Shown: positions 24,608 to 33,991, counted from the first letter of the stretch. The stretch is DNA of 41,487 nt from Halanaerobium polyolivorans (GCF_020711195.1 NZ_JAJFAT010000001.1:284717-326203); one strand, 5' to 3'. Made by a program: numbers and translations. The notes: a model not told the origin generated them from the sequence alone.

Positions 24608-25810
24608 TCATTCAAAAAGAGCTTCAAATTCTTCATATCCTTCTTCAGCCAATTCTGCAGCCGGAATGAATCTTAAAGCAGCAGAATTAATGCAATATCT
24701 CAAGCCACTTGGCTGAGGGCCATCTTCAAATACATGGCCTAAATGAGAATCAGCATTTTTACTTCTAACCTCAACTCTCTTCATCCAGAATGAATTATCT
24801 TCTTTTTCAATTATATTTTCTTCAACTAAAGGTCTGCTAAAACTGGGCCAGCCTGTACCTGAATCAAACTTATCTATAGATGAAAATAATGGTTCTCCTG
24901 AAACTATATCAACATAAATACCCGGCTCTTTATTATCCCAGTATTTATTATTAAACGCAGGTTCAGTTGCATCAAGTTGAGTAACCTTGTACTGAAGATC
25001 AGTTAAACGCTCTCTCAATTCTGCATCACTTTCTGCTTCATTTATTTCTACACTATCAGCAGCTTGAGTTGCACAAAAACTTGTACACTCTGCTGGATCT
25101 ATATCATTAAATTCTAATAGTTTTTCCTGTAATTCTTCTGAAAGCCCAAGTTCTCCTATATTTTTAATAATATTACCCCTTAAACCATTTCCATTTATAT
25201 AGGCATTGGCTTTTGTTACAGCAGGAGAATTAATAAATTCTTCCATTGACATTTTAGCTAAATAATGATTTTTAAATTTCGCATTTTGCTGTAATCTAAA
25301 CTTTTGATGATAATCTTCAGCTAAATAAAATTGTGTTAATTCTTTTATTTCTGTCTGAATTTGAGCAGAATTTTCAGCTTCAAGCTCAGCTTTAAGCTCA
25401 AGTGCTGTCTTTTTTTGCTCTTCATTTTGATACAAAATTAAGGAAGCATATTGCTTAGAGTATGCTCTTTGATAGGGATTATGACTGTTAAAGAAAATTT
25501 CTACTAATTCTCTAAATGAAATTATTTTAGGGTCATAATCGATTTCAATTGTTTCTGTATGATCACCAATTGCTTTATAGGTGGGGTTTTTTGTCTCTCC
25601 ACCTGCATAACCAACCCTTGTTCTTATAACACCTTCTAAGGCACCAAAAGAGGCATCTGGACCCCAAAAACAGCCTAAAGCAAAACTTGCTGTTTCAGTT
25701 TCTACATCTCTCATTTTCTGATCATAGGGAATTTCAGTCTGGGCTATTACACTAGCTGTCATGCCAAAAACACTCACTAAGACAACTGCCATAACTATTA
25801 AATAATTCAT
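24608..25810 (-). CDS. msrAB: Secreted MsrA-MsrB fusion, peptide methionine sulfoxide reductase
   Basis: 400 residues. A signal peptide (1-23, cleavage after SVIA) directs it out of the cytoplasm. MsrA (~35-190) has catalytic Cys47 in [13 protein letters not shown]. MsrB (~275-395) has [17 protein letters not shown] and catalytic Cys373 in [11 protein letters not shown]. The two CxxC zinc motifs of many MsrB proteins are absent (EPLFSS form). The linker has a CTSFC pair, possibly a resolving dithiol. It repairs both sulfoxide epimers of oxidised methionine in exported proteins, as PilB-type enzymes do in Neisseria. AGGAGG precedes the ATG. Its reductant (an envelope thioredoxin-like partner) is not in the window. 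Confidence 0.93.
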   Translation of the reverse strand: MNYLIVMAVVLVSVFGMTASVIAQTEIPYDQKMRDVETETASFALGCFWGPDASFGALEGVIRTRVGYAGGETKNPTYKAIGDHTETIEIDYDPKIISFRELVEIFFNSHNPYQRAYSKQYASLILYQNEEQKKTALELKAELEAENSAQIQTEIKELTQFYLAEDYHQKFRLQQNAKFKNHYLAKMSMEEFINSPAVTKANAYINGNGLRGNIIKNIGELGLSEELQEKLLEFNDIDPAECTSFCATQAADSVEINEAESDAELRERLTDLQYKVTQLDATEPAFNNKYWDNKEPGIYVDIVSGEPLFSSIDKFDSGTGWPSFSRPLVEENIIEKEDNSFWMKRVEVRSKNADSHLGHVFEDGPQPSGLRYCINSAALRFIPAAELAEEGYEEFEALFE

Positions 25811-25839
25811 CTAATCTACCTCCTATATATATTTAATTC

Positions 25840-25873
25840 ATAATATTCTACTGTTCTCTTTATAGAATATTAT
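25840..25873. promoter_or_regulatory. Perfect 11-bp inverted repeat upstream of msrAB
   Basis: Arms ATAATATTCTA (25840-25850) and TAGAATATTAT (25863-25873) flank a 12-base spacer, 30-63 bases before the msrAB ATG. It is a candidate operator for a redox-responsive repressor; it does not match a canonical PerR box. Confidence 0.45.
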
Positions 25874-25952
25874 TAATTTATATTGATTAATAGTAAGTAG
25901 ATTACTCAAGATTAAGTTAAGTTAAAATATCCAGCCATAAATTTATTTGAAT

Positions 25953-25980
25953 TTTGGCAGAAAAATAGTTATTATATAAT
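25953..25980 (+). promoter_or_regulatory. Plus-strand promoter before the small membrane ORF
   Basis: TTTGGC (or TTGGCA) at 25953-25959 and TATAAT at 25975-25980, spacer 15-16 bases, with an AAAAAGGA ribosome-like site at 26013-26020 downstream. Confidence 0.45.
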
Positions 25981-26021
25981 AAGTGTGCAAAAATTCACTA
26001 ATATAAATATATAAAAAGGAT

Positions 26022-26145
26022 TTGATTAAATATAGAAAAAGAACAAATTGAAAAACCTGATTCTAAAGTTGCTGTAATTACTCTGATGACAGTTATAGCA
26101 GTTATCTATGCCTTAAGCGGCAGATTTATTTTTAGCAGTGAATAA
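26022..26145 (+). pseudogene. Small single-pass membrane protein ORF, apparently frameshifted
   Basis: One frame reads GAA CAA ATT from 26041 to a TAA at 26143 and encodes EQIEKPDSKV, then AVITLMTVIAVIYALSGRFIF and SSE: a short acidic/basic start followed by one membrane helix. No start codon lies in this frame after the stop at 26023. The nearby TTG at 26022 is one frame off; skipping one base in the AT-rich run around 26034 would give a coherent 40-residue protein. A promoter and ribosome-like site precede it. It may be a broken gene, a sequencing error, or a gene using a rare AUA/AUU start. I recognise no family. Confidence 0.4.
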
Positions 26146-26165
26146 GCTAAATAAAGAGACCTTGG

Positions 26166-26223
26166 GAAAAAAGCCTTAGCTTTATCTGTTTATAGTAAAT
26201 TGAAAATAGATAAAAAATAAGGC
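26166..26223 (-). terminator. Terminator of the glpK-dehydrogenase-GNAT operon
   Basis: Two-part stem: GCCTTA/TAAGGC and TTTATCT/AGATAAA with a small internal loop. On the minus strand it runs into CTTTTTTCCC. It lies just past the GNAT stop at 26231. Confidence 0.65.
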
Positions 26224-26230
26224 CTTTGCT

Positions 26231-26860
26231 TTAATTGCTGTTTTCCCTAAACATATGATAAATATTCAGTTTACTTGCTTTTTTGACCTCTATTGTTTTA
26301 TAGCCAAAATATTGATATAGTTCTTCGTTTTCTTTTTCACCGGTGATTAAATAAACTCCCTTATATTCACCACTTTCTTCAGCAATTTTATGAACCTTAT
26401 TTAACAATTGGGTTCCAATGCTCTGATTTTGATAAGCTGGGTCTACTGCCAGCATATCTAGAGTCATAAATTTATCGGGAAGTTTATCCGGCTTTTTTGA
26501 GGCTTTATGTACTTTATATGCCCTAATGAAATTTAGACGGCATAAAACTGAAGCTAGTAAAGCAATATCTTTGCTTAAAATATGTTTAAATAATTCTGCA
26601 TCAGAAAGCTCATAATCTTTAGCTAATATAGCACTACCAACGATTTTGTTTTCACTTTTAGCAGCCAAAATCTGATTTCCTTCTGCTAAATATAACTCAC
26701 CTATTATCATATTAAGGCGAGAAAATACTTTTTTGCTCTTTTTTTTAGAAAAATCAAAAATATAACTACTAATTCCCTCATTAACAAAAGCATTACTAAA
26801 AACAGCAAAAACCTCTTTTAAATCATCTTTTCCTGCATTAAATATTTTTATATTATACAT
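26231..26860 (-). CDS. GNAT-family N-acetyltransferase
   Basis: 209 residues from the ATG at 26860 (MYNIKIFNAG), nine bases after GAGG; the longer readings start at or inside that ribosome site. The GNAT core is FMTLDMLAVDPAYQNQSIGTQLL, with the acetyl-CoA loop QNQSIG, followed by GVYLITGEKENEELYQYFGYK. The substrate is unknown. It lies 18 bases after the FAD dehydrogenase gene and is probably the last gene of that operon. Confidence 0.82.
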   Translation of the reverse strand: MYNIKIFNAGKDDLKEVFAVFSNAFVNEGISSYIFDFSKKKSKKVFSRLNMIIGELYLAEGNQILAAKSENKIVGSAILAKDYELSDAELFKHILSKDIALLASVLCRLNFIRAYKVHKASKKPDKLPDKFMTLDMLAVDPAYQNQSIGTQLLNKVHKIAEESGEYKGVYLITGEKENEELYQYFGYKTIEVKKASKLNIYHMFRENSN

Positions 26861-26878
26861 AGTTATCATCCTCAATTA

Positions 26879-28318
26879 TTAAATTTTGCTTCTGGAAATA
26901 ACCTTACTTCCCTTTTCTTTTTTGAGAATTTCACTTACAGGAATATCTAATTCTCTAGAAATTATTTTCAAAACCCTTGGTTTACAAAATCCACCTTGAC
27001 ATCTTCCGGCTCCCGGACGGACCCTTCTTTTAATTCCATCTAGAGTAGTAGCCCCTAATGGTCTATTAATAGCTGCAACTATTTCTGCTTCAGTTACTTC
27101 CTCACATCTACAGATTAACTGACCATACTTACTATCTTTTTGCTTTAATTCTTCTTTTTCTGACCAGGATAATTGACTGAATTTTTTTATGCCTTCACGC
27201 TTAGGATCAAAATCTGGATCAAAAACAAGTTCTACCCCTTCTTGATTAAGTAAATCAACTACATATTTAGCTACCGCTGGAGAAGAAGTTAAACCGGTTG
27301 ACCTTATTCCAGATAAGCCTATATATCCTTTTAAATCATAACTTTCGATATGATAACCTTCTGGAGTCCTTGTTGGTCTTAAACCTGCATATTGTTTAAT
27401 AGAATCTTTTGCCTCTACTTTAGGCACTCTTTTTTTTACATCTTCAATAATACTCTCTAAACCTGATTTTGTTGTTGATTTATCTCTTTTATCTTCAATA
27501 TCTTCTGCAGTTGGCCCCAATAACAAATTACCATGAATGGTAGGGGTTATCAATTTACCCTTAGTTAATTTAGTCGGTACCGGTAAAATAATGTGATTTA
27601 GTTGATAGGAAACATTTTTATCTAAAATAAAGAACTCACCTTTACGGGGATGTTCTTTAAAATCACATAAATCTACCATTTCAGCAATTTCATCACAGTA
27701 TACCCCAGCTGCATTAACTACATAATCACAATTTATTTCTCCTTTATTTGTGATAACACTTTTTATTTTGTTTTTCTTAGTTTTTATATCAGTCACTTTA
27801 GTAGATAAACTAATATCAACTTCATTTGTGTAAGCATTTTCTGCATAAGCTATGTTTAAAATAAATGGATCAATAATACTTTCTCTAGGGATATAAATAC
27901 CCCCCTTGACATCATCACTGAGATCATTTTCGCGACGTTTGATTTCTTTTCCACTTAAATATTCAATATCATATACTCCATTTTGATAAGACTTTTTTAT
28001 TATTTGGGTTAATGTTTTTAGCTCTTCTTCTGTCACAGCTGCTAAAATAGCCCCTACTTTTTTAAATGGTACATCTAACTCCTCACATAATTGATCATAC
28101 ATTGGGTTAGCTCCTACCACTAATTTAGATTCTAAAGTACCTGGTTTAGCATCATAACCTGTATGGATTATAGCACTATTAGATGTAGTCGCTTCTCCAC
28201 CAATTTCTACATTTTTCTCTATAAGTAAAACATCTAATTTATATCTTGATAATTCTCTGGCAATCGCACTACCAATTGCTCCAGCACCAATTATTACAAT
28301 ATCATAGTGCTCTTTCAT
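26879..28318 (-). CDS. FAD-dependent glycerol-3-phosphate dehydrogenase-like protein with BFD-type [2Fe-2S] domain
   Basis: 479 residues from the ATG at 28318, preceded by GAGAGG. The N-terminal FAD motif VIIGAGAIGSAIAREL is that of the DAO/GlpA family, with GEATTSNSAIIHTGYDA and a C-terminal GLSGIRSTGLTSSPAVA flavin contact. Residues ~405-460 form a BFD-like domain with cysteine pairs in CRC and in GRCQGGFC for a [2Fe-2S] cluster. This matches the anaerobic GlpA-like enzymes of clostridia, which usually act with a second flavoprotein and a small CxxC protein; neither is in the window. It lies 51 bases downstream of the glpK-like gene, which supports a phosphorylated polyol such as glycerol-3-phosphate as substrate. 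Confidence 0.85.
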   Translation of the reverse strand: MKEHYDIVIIGAGAIGSAIARELSRYKLDVLLIEKNVEIGGEATTSNSAIIHTGYDAKPGTLESKLVVGANPMYDQLCEELDVPFKKVGAILAAVTEEELKTLTQIIKKSYQNGVYDIEYLSGKEIKRRENDLSDDVKGGIYIPRESIIDPFILNIAYAENAYTNEVDISLSTKVTDIKTKKNKIKSVITNKGEINCDYVVNAAGVYCDEIAEMVDLCDFKEHPRKGEFFILDKNVSYQLNHIILPVPTKLTKGKLITPTIHGNLLLGPTAEDIEDKRDKSTTKSGLESIIEDVKKRVPKVEAKDSIKQYAGLRPTRTPEGYHIESYDLKGYIGLSGIRSTGLTSSPAVAKYVVDLLNQEGVELVFDPDFDPKREGIKKFSQLSWSEKEELKQKDSKYGQLICRCEEVTEAEIVAAINRPLGATTLDGIKRRVRPGAGRCQGGFCKPRVLKIISRELDIPVSEILKKEKGSKVISRSKI

Positions 28319-28369
28319 CTTGATCCTCTCCCTCTCCAAAGTTATCTATATTTAAATTAAGTGACATGC

Positions 28370-29872
28370 TTATTCACCTTTGGCCCAGTCTTTAGATCTT
28401 TTGACCGCTTCTTGCCAACGACCGATTAAATACTCTCTTTTTTTACTGCTCATTTGAGGTTCATAGCGTTTTGCTAATTTCCATTTCTTCGCAATCTCTT
28501 CTAAATCATCAAAAATACCTATACCTAAAGCTGCTAAATATGCTGCTCCTAGAGCAGTTGTTTCTGTTATTGCAGGAACATCAACAGGAATATCTAAAAT
28601 ATCTGCCTGAAACTGCATCAAAAACTCATTGACTACTGCTCCACCATCAACCCTCATAACATCTATATCCATACCAGAGTCTTTTTTCATAACTTTAAGA
28701 TTATCATTGACCTGATAAGCTATACTTTCTAAAGTTGCTCTGACTATATGCTCTCTTTCCGTCCCACCGGTTATACCAATTAAAGTTCCTCTTGCATACT
28801 GATCCCAGTGAGGTGCAGCTAAACCGGAAAAAGCGGGGACAAAAAATACTCCACCAGTATCTTCTACAGCTTTAGCCATTGTTTCGGATTGGGCAGCATT
28901 ATCAATGATTTTTAAGCCATCACGCAGCCACTGAACTGCTCCACCAGTAATATATACTCCTCCATCAAGGGCAAAAGTTAATTTATCATCTAAGCCCCAG
29001 GCAACTGTGGTCAGTAGACCGTTTTCTGAATTAACTATTTTATCACCAGTATTCATCAGCATAAAACATCCTGTCCCATAGGTTGTTTTAACTGTACCAG
29101 CTTCAAAACATGTCTGACCAAATAAAGCAGCCTGCTGATCTACAGCACTTCCTGCTATAGGTAATTCAAGTCCTAAAAAACAATCAGGATCTGTTTTAGC
29201 ATATACTCCACTACTATTTTTTAATTCAGGCAGAATCTTAAGAGGTATATCAAGGATATCTAAAATCTCTTTATCCCATTTTTTATTATGGATATTTAAC
29301 AGCATTGTTCTAGAAGCAGTAGAATAGTCTGTCATATGTAATCTTCTACCAGTCATATTCCAGATCAACCAGGTATCAGTTGTACCAGCCAGTAATTCAC
29401 CCTTTTCGGCTTTTTCTCTGGCACCTTCAACATTATCTAAAATCCACTTTATTTTTAAAGCAGAAAAATATGAGTCAACAACAACTCCAGTTTTTTTCTT
29501 GATTAATTTTCCATGATCTTTTTTTAACTTATCTGCCATTTTTGAGGTGCGCCTATCCTGCCAGACAACTGCATTATAAATAGCTTGACCAGTATTTTTA
29601 TCCCAAACAATTACGGTTTCACCCTGATTATCAAGCCCTAAAGCCTTTATATCTGACTTATTGATCTGAGCATTTTTAATTGCCTGAGCCAATGATTTTT
29701 TGGTTTTTTCCCATATTTCTGCCGGATCATGTTCTACCCAGCCTGGTTTTGGATAATATTGCTGATGTTCAAAATAGCCTTGAGAATGAATTTCCCAATC
29801 ATCATTTAAAAGCAAAGCTCTAGTTCCAGAGGTCCCCTGATCAATACCAAGTATATATTTTTGAGTTTTCAA
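28370..29872 (-). CDS. glpK: FGGY-family kinase, glycerol kinase-like
   Basis: 500 residues from a TTG at 29872 after GAGGAGG. It aligns without gaps to E. coli GlpK over the N-terminal half: DQGTSGTRA, YPKPGWVEHDPAEIW, TDTWLIW, DYSTASRTMLLNI, DQQAALFGQ, YGTGCFMLMNTG. Substrate-site residues Glu85, Tyr135, Asp245 and Gln246 are kept, but the arginine that contacts glycerol (E. coli Arg83 of the mature protein) is Gly84 here (NQGET). The phosphate loop is GTSGTR rather than GTTSSR. It probably phosphorylates glycerol or a related polyol; an altered substrate is possible. It is first in an operon with the FAD dehydrogenase. Confidence 0.85.
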   Translation of the reverse strand: MKTQKYILGIDQGTSGTRALLLNDDWEIHSQGYFEHQQYYPKPGWVEHDPAEIWEKTKKSLAQAIKNAQINKSDIKALGLDNQGETVIVWDKNTGQAIYNAVVWQDRRTSKMADKLKKDHGKLIKKKTGVVVDSYFSALKIKWILDNVEGAREKAEKGELLAGTTDTWLIWNMTGRRLHMTDYSTASRTMLLNIHNKKWDKEILDILDIPLKILPELKNSSGVYAKTDPDCFLGLELPIAGSAVDQQAALFGQTCFEAGTVKTTYGTGCFMLMNTGDKIVNSENGLLTTVAWGLDDKLTFALDGGVYITGGAVQWLRDGLKIIDNAAQSETMAKAVEDTGGVFFVPAFSGLAAPHWDQYARGTLIGITGGTEREHIVRATLESIAYQVNDNLKVMKKDSGMDIDVMRVDGGAVVNEFLMQFQADILDIPVDVPAITETTALGAAYLAALGIGIFDDLEEIAKKWKLAKRYEPQMSSKKREYLIGRWQEAVKRSKDWAKGE

Positions 29873-30021
29873 TTTTATACCTCCTCACAAATTCAGCCTA
29901 CAATTAGAAATTGCAATTAAAGTAAATAATTTGAAAGAATATTGTGAAAAATTTTAAAATACTAATTTATTTATTATAGATAATTCTTAAACTTCCTGCT
30001 TTTATAAGAAAATTGTTAATT

Positions 30022-30047
30022 ATAACCCGAGCTAAAAGCCCGGGTTA
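30022..30047 (-). terminator. Terminator of the riboflavin operon
   Basis: Near-perfect stem ATAACCCGAGC (30022-30032) and GCCCGGGTTAT (30037-30047), 13 bases after the ribH stop on the minus strand; only a weak T-rich tail follows. Confidence 0.65.
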
Positions 30048-30059
30048 TTATAATATTAA

Positions 30060-30530
30060 TTATTTTTCAATTTCTTCAAAAAGATTAACCATTTCAATTA
30101 AAGAGACTGCTGCATCATAACCTTTATTACCAGATTTAGTTCCAGCTCTTGAAATAGCCTGTTCTATTGTATCAGTTGTTAAAACACCAAAAATTACTGG
30201 CTTTTCAAGGTCTAAACCTACATTTGCTAAACCTTTAGACACCTCAGCAGATACATAATCAAAATGAGGGGTCTCACCTCTAATTACAGCTCCAAGTGCA
30301 ATTACACCATCATATTTATCAGAAGCTGCCATTTTTTTTGCAGTTAAAGGCATTTCAAAAGAACCAGGTACCCAGGCTATTTCAATATCTTCCTCAGCCA
30401 CATTATGCCTTTTTAAAGCATCTAAGGCTCCCTCAAGTAATTTGCCAGAAATAAATTCGTTAAAACGCCCCACAACTATACCGACTTTAATACCATCACC
30501 AATTAATTTACCTTCATATGTTTTATGCAT
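30060..30530 (-). CDS. ribH: 6,7-dimethyl-8-ribityllumazine synthase
   Basis: 156 residues, typical length. Characteristic segments are [17 protein letters not shown], the substrate loop [13 protein letters not shown], and [16 protein letters not shown] with the catalytic His, then [16 protein letters not shown]. It condenses 5-amino-6-ribitylaminouracil with 3,4-dihydroxybutanone-4-phosphate. It is the last gene of the rib operon, 71 bases after ribBA. Confidence 0.97.
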   Translation of the reverse strand: MHKTYEGKLIGDGIKVGIVVGRFNEFISGKLLEGALDALKRHNVAEEDIEIAWVPGSFEMPLTAKKMAASDKYDGVIALGAVIRGETPHFDYVSAEVSKGLANVGLDLEKPVIFGVLTTDTIEQAISRAGTKSGNKGYDAAVSLIEMVNLFEEIEK

Positions 30531-30601
30531 TATAATTCTCCTTTATATTAATATTTTTAATTTAGATTTAATGCTTTTCAGGGTAAAGCAAAGAGCAATC
30601 C

Positions 30602-31798
30602 TTATTCATTAAAATCTAAAAGATGGCCCATCTTATCTTTTTTGATTTTTAAATAAAATTCATTATCTTTATTTGGGTCAATTTCAATTGGTATTCTTTC
30701 AGTAACTTCAAGCCCATAACCTTCCAGCCCTACAATCTTGGTAGGATTATTTGTCAACAGCCTTAAACTTGATAAACCAAGCTCTGCTAGAATTTGAGCT
30801 CCTATACCATAATCTCTCATATCAACCTCAAATCCCAAAGCAACATTTGCTTCTACAGTATCCATCCCCTTATCCTGTAAATTATATGCCCTTATTTTAT
30901 TTGCCAGTCCAATACCTCTACCTTCCTGACGCATATAAAGAACTACTCCTTGACCTTCATCTTCGATTAATTGTAGTGCAGCTGCAAGCTGTTCTCCACA
31001 ATCACAGCGTTTAGAGGCAAAGATATCACCTGTAATACATTGAGAGTGAACCCTAACTAATACATTTTCTTTACCTTCTACATCACCTTTGATAATTGCG
31101 ATGTGTTCTTTATTATCAACATTTGTAGTATAAATTTTAATTTTAAAATCACCAAACTCAGTTGGTAGTTCCGCTGCAGCAGCTTCTTTAATTAACTTAT
31201 CTTCCTTTTTTCTATATTGAATTAGATCCTCAATTGAAATTAATTTCAAGTCATGTTTTTTAGCAAATTCTTTTAAATAAGGCATTCTAGCCATTTCGCC
31301 ATCTTCTTTAATTATCTCACAAATAATACCTGCTGGTTTCAGACCGGCTAATTTTGCCAAATCAACTGCAGCTTCTGTATGACCTGCCCTTCTCAGTACC
31401 CCACCTTTTTTAGCTCCTAATGGAAATACATGACCAGGCCGCATAAAGTCAGATGGTTGAGAATCCTCATCTACCATTTTCAAAATCGTATGGGCTCTCT
31501 CTTGAGCAGAAATCCCAGTAGTTACATCAACATGGTCGATGGAAACTGTAAAAGCTGTTGAATGAGTTTCTGTATTTTTATCAACCATCATTGGTAGATC
31601 AAGTCTTTCAATGATATCTTCTTCAACCGGTGTACAGACAAGACCTCTTCCTTCTTTAATCATAAAATTAATAGTTTCCTTAGTAGCCTTTTCTGCTGCC
31701 ATAAGCAGATCACCTTCATTTTCACGATCCTCATCATCAACCACAACAACCATTTTCCCTGCTTTTATGTCAGCTATTGCATCTTCTATTTTATCCAT
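30602..31798 (-). CDS. ribBA: Bifunctional 3,4-dihydroxybutanone-4-phosphate synthase / GTP cyclohydrolase II
   Basis: 398 residues from the ATG at 31798 after GGGAG; a TTG one codon earlier is too close to it. RibB half (1-~200): [17 protein letters not shown], with acidic metal ligands, and [23 protein letters not shown]. RibA half (~205-398): [20 protein letters not shown] with the three zinc cysteines, then [20 protein letters not shown]. The two activities make both precursors of the lumazine. Operon position is third, 45 bases after ribE. Confidence 0.97.
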   Translation of the reverse strand: MDKIEDAIADIKAGKMVVVVDDEDRENEGDLLMAAEKATKETINFMIKEGRGLVCTPVEEDIIERLDLPMMVDKNTETHSTAFTVSIDHVDVTTGISAQERAHTILKMVDEDSQPSDFMRPGHVFPLGAKKGGVLRRAGHTEAAVDLAKLAGLKPAGIICEIIKEDGEMARMPYLKEFAKKHDLKLISIEDLIQYRKKEDKLIKEAAAAELPTEFGDFKIKIYTTNVDNKEHIAIIKGDVEGKENVLVRVHSQCITGDIFASKRCDCGEQLAAALQLIEDEGQGVVLYMRQEGRGIGLANKIRAYNLQDKGMDTVEANVALGFEVDMRDYGIGAQILAELGLSSLRLLTNNPTKIVGLEGYGLEVTERIPIEIDPNKDNEFYLKIKKDKMGHLLDFNE

Positions 31799-31846
31799 CA
31801 ATATCTCCCTCTCTAAATAAATTTAATAATTAAGCTTTAAGTGGAT

Positions 31847-32497
31847 TTAAATAAAGCCATTTTCCGCTAAAAAATCTTTAGAAATTTTACTCTTTTTTTC
31901 CTGGTTTTCTTCCCTTTTTAACATCTTATAAATATATTTTCCCAGCATATCTGTTTCTATATTAACCTTATCTCCTACAGAAAGAGCAGCTAAATTAGTT
32001 TCTGACCAGGTTTCTGGGATTAAAGAGATAGTCATGAGATCATCCTCTATTTCCATTACAGTTAGACTAACTCCATTTATGGCAACCGAGCCCTTTTTAA
32101 CAATATATTTTTCTATTTCAGCAGAAAGCTCCATCTTAATTATTTTCGCATTCTGTTCTGTAAAAACTTTTTTTACCTCAGCTGTATCATCAATATGACC
32201 TGTTACAAAGTGGCCACCAATAAAATCATCTGGTCTTAGGGCCTGTTCTAAATTAACTATATCTCCCCTAGCTAATTGACCAAGATTAGTAGCTTTTAAG
32301 GTTTCAGGCATCACATCAGCTCTAAAATAGTTATCGGAAAAATCAACTACAGTTAAACAAACACCATTAACTGCAATACTATCTCCTGTTTTAACATTTT
32401 TTAGAACAGACTCTGCACTAATTTCTAACTGATATTTATTATTGCCTTTCATTTTTCGGACAAATTCTCCTTTTTCCTGTATAATTCCAGTAAACAA
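31847..32497 (-). CDS. ribE: Riboflavin synthase alpha chain
   Basis: 216 residues from a TTG at 32497, seven bases after GGGAGGTG; the product starts MFTGIIQEKG, typical for the family. Two lumazine-binding repeats are visible (GDSIAVNGVCLTV and KGSVAINGVSLTV, each with the GHFVTGHID or SLIPETW surroundings). It dismutates two lumazines to riboflavin. The last ~15 residues are a lysine-rich tail beyond the core fold. Confidence 0.97.
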   Translation of the reverse strand: MFTGIIQEKGEFVRKMKGNNKYQLEISAESVLKNVKTGDSIAVNGVCLTVVDFSDNYFRADVMPETLKATNLGQLARGDIVNLEQALRPDDFIGGHFVTGHIDDTAEVKKVFTEQNAKIIKMELSAEIEKYIVKKGSVAINGVSLTVMEIEDDLMTISLIPETWSETNLAALSVGDKVNIETDMLGKYIYKMLKREENQEKKSKISKDFLAENGFI

Positions 32498-32521
32498 TTA
32501 AGCACACCTCCCGCTATAAAT

Positions 32522-33667
32522 TCATTGCTCTTTTACTTTAGCAATTAAAAGTATATTATCATCCAAAAATTTTCTATCTAAAATTTTAATATCCTTTGAA
32601 TCTGACATCAATTTTGGTCCTTTACCACAAAATGAGGAAATTCCATCATTACCACCATAAATTTTAGGAGCTATAAAATAATATAATTTATCAACTAAAC
32701 CTTTTTTTAAAAATGAATAACTCAATTTAGCTCCTCCTTCAAGCAAAATACTGCTAATCTTTAAATCATGTAGTTTTTTTAAAATAGATTCTAAATCTAA
32801 TATTTCATTTTTTTCTGCTGGAACACCGATGATTTCTACATTATTTTTAGCTAGAATTTTCTCTTTTTTCTTCTGTATGGAGTCTGCATTGTTTTCTAAA
32901 TTTGCCTGAGATACTATCAATAAGGTTGAAGCAGTAGATTCTTGATTTATAATTTTAGCATCTAAAGGCATCTCTAAATTAGGATCAAGTATAACCCTTA
33001 AACTGTCAATTCCTTTTTGCTCAGCCAATCTCGTTGTTAAAGATGGATCATCAGCTAGAACGGTTCCAATACCAACCATTATTGCATCTACTTTATGGCG
33101 TAACTTATGACCTTCTAAGCGAGCTTTTTCGTTTGTTATCCATTTAGAATGGCCGGTAGAACTTGCAATAAAACCATCTAAAGTTTGAGCTTTTTTTAAA
33201 TAAACAAAGGGAAATTCACTTGTTATATACTTTAAAAAAACTTCATTTAATTCTTTGGCCTTTTCTGCCATCAAACCTACTTCTACTTCTATCCCGGCTT
33301 CTTTTAAAAGTTCAATCCCTCTTCCAGATACTTCAGGGTTTGGATCTACCATAGCAATAACTGCTCTTTTTATCCCAGCTTCAATTAACTTATTAGCACA
33401 GGGAGGTGTTTTACCATAATGGCTGCATGGCTCTAAAGTTAAATAGATATCAGCATTGGTGGCCTTTTGACCTGCTTCTTTTAATGCATAAACTTCTGCA
33501 TGAGGCCCACCATAAAATTTGTGGTATCCCTCACCAATAATCTCATTATTTTTTACTAAAACTGCACCAACCATAGGATTGGGTGATGCACTACCCTCTC
33601 CCTTTTTTGCGATTTCAAGTGCTCTTGCCATATATCTGATATCATTAATTGAAAACTTTTCTTCCAC
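32522..33667 (-). CDS. ribD: Bifunctional pyrimidine deaminase/reductase
   Basis: 381 residues from a GTG at 33667 after GGGGGGAT. The N-terminal deaminase has the zinc motif HAEVYAL and PCSHYGKTPPC. The C-terminal reductase has QTLDGFIASSTGHSKWITN and LLEGGAKLSYSFL. It carries out the second and third steps of riboflavin synthesis after GTP cyclohydrolase. It is the first gene of the operon, directly behind the FMN riboswitch. Confidence 0.97.
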   Translation of the reverse strand: MEEKFSINDIRYMARALEIAKKGEGSASPNPMVGAVLVKNNEIIGEGYHKFYGGPHAEVYALKEAGQKATNADIYLTLEPCSHYGKTPPCANKLIEAGIKRAVIAMVDPNPEVSGRGIELLKEAGIEVEVGLMAEKAKELNEVFLKYITSEFPFVYLKKAQTLDGFIASSTGHSKWITNEKARLEGHKLRHKVDAIMVGIGTVLADDPSLTTRLAEQKGIDSLRVILDPNLEMPLDAKIINQESTASTLLIVSQANLENNADSIQKKKEKILAKNNVEIIGVPAEKNEILDLESILKKLHDLKISSILLEGGAKLSYSFLKKGLVDKLYYFIAPKIYGGNDGISSFCGKGPKLMSDSKDIKILDRKFLDDNILLIAKVKEQ

Positions 33668-33705
33668 AATTATCCCCCCATTCTTTAATTAAATAACTAC
33701 TTCAA

Positions 33706-33736
33706 ATAAAAAACCCCTCCAAAAAAAGGAAGGGTT
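33706..33736 (-). terminator. Riboswitch-controlled terminator before ribD
   Basis: Stem GGAAGGGTT (33728-33736) and AACCCCTCC (33712-33720) around seven Ts in the minus-strand transcript, ending in six to seven Us. It sits between the FMN aptamer and ribD, 39 bases upstream of the start, as the expression platform. Confidence 0.85.
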
Positions 33737-33850
33737 GTTAAATTCATAGTTATGATTTCCAATTCACTTTTAACAGCATTATAAATCTAGCCATAATTAG
33801 CTGTTAAAGAGCTAATTATCTTTAATATCAATTGAAAATCTTAAAAGTTA

Positions 33851-33966
33851 TTCTACTAACTCCCTTCCAGACTTTACTGTCGGTTCTGCAATTTCAGCAG
33901 ATCAACCCTAAATAGGCTTGTGGACTTTAACCACCGGTAGGGAATTACACCCATCCTCGCTAGTAT
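33851..33966 (-). promoter_or_regulatory. FMN riboswitch (RFN element)
   Basis: The minus strand shows the conserved RFN blocks in order: GAGGATGGGTGTAATTCCC, TACCGGTGGTTAAAGTCC, a variable arm, CTGAAATTGCAGAACCGACA, and GTAAAGTCTGGAAGGGAG. FMN binding would favour the downstream terminator at 33706-33736 and shut off ribD-ribE-ribBA-ribH. Confidence 0.95.
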
Positions 33967-33991
33967 ATTTAATTTTAAAATACTAATAATT

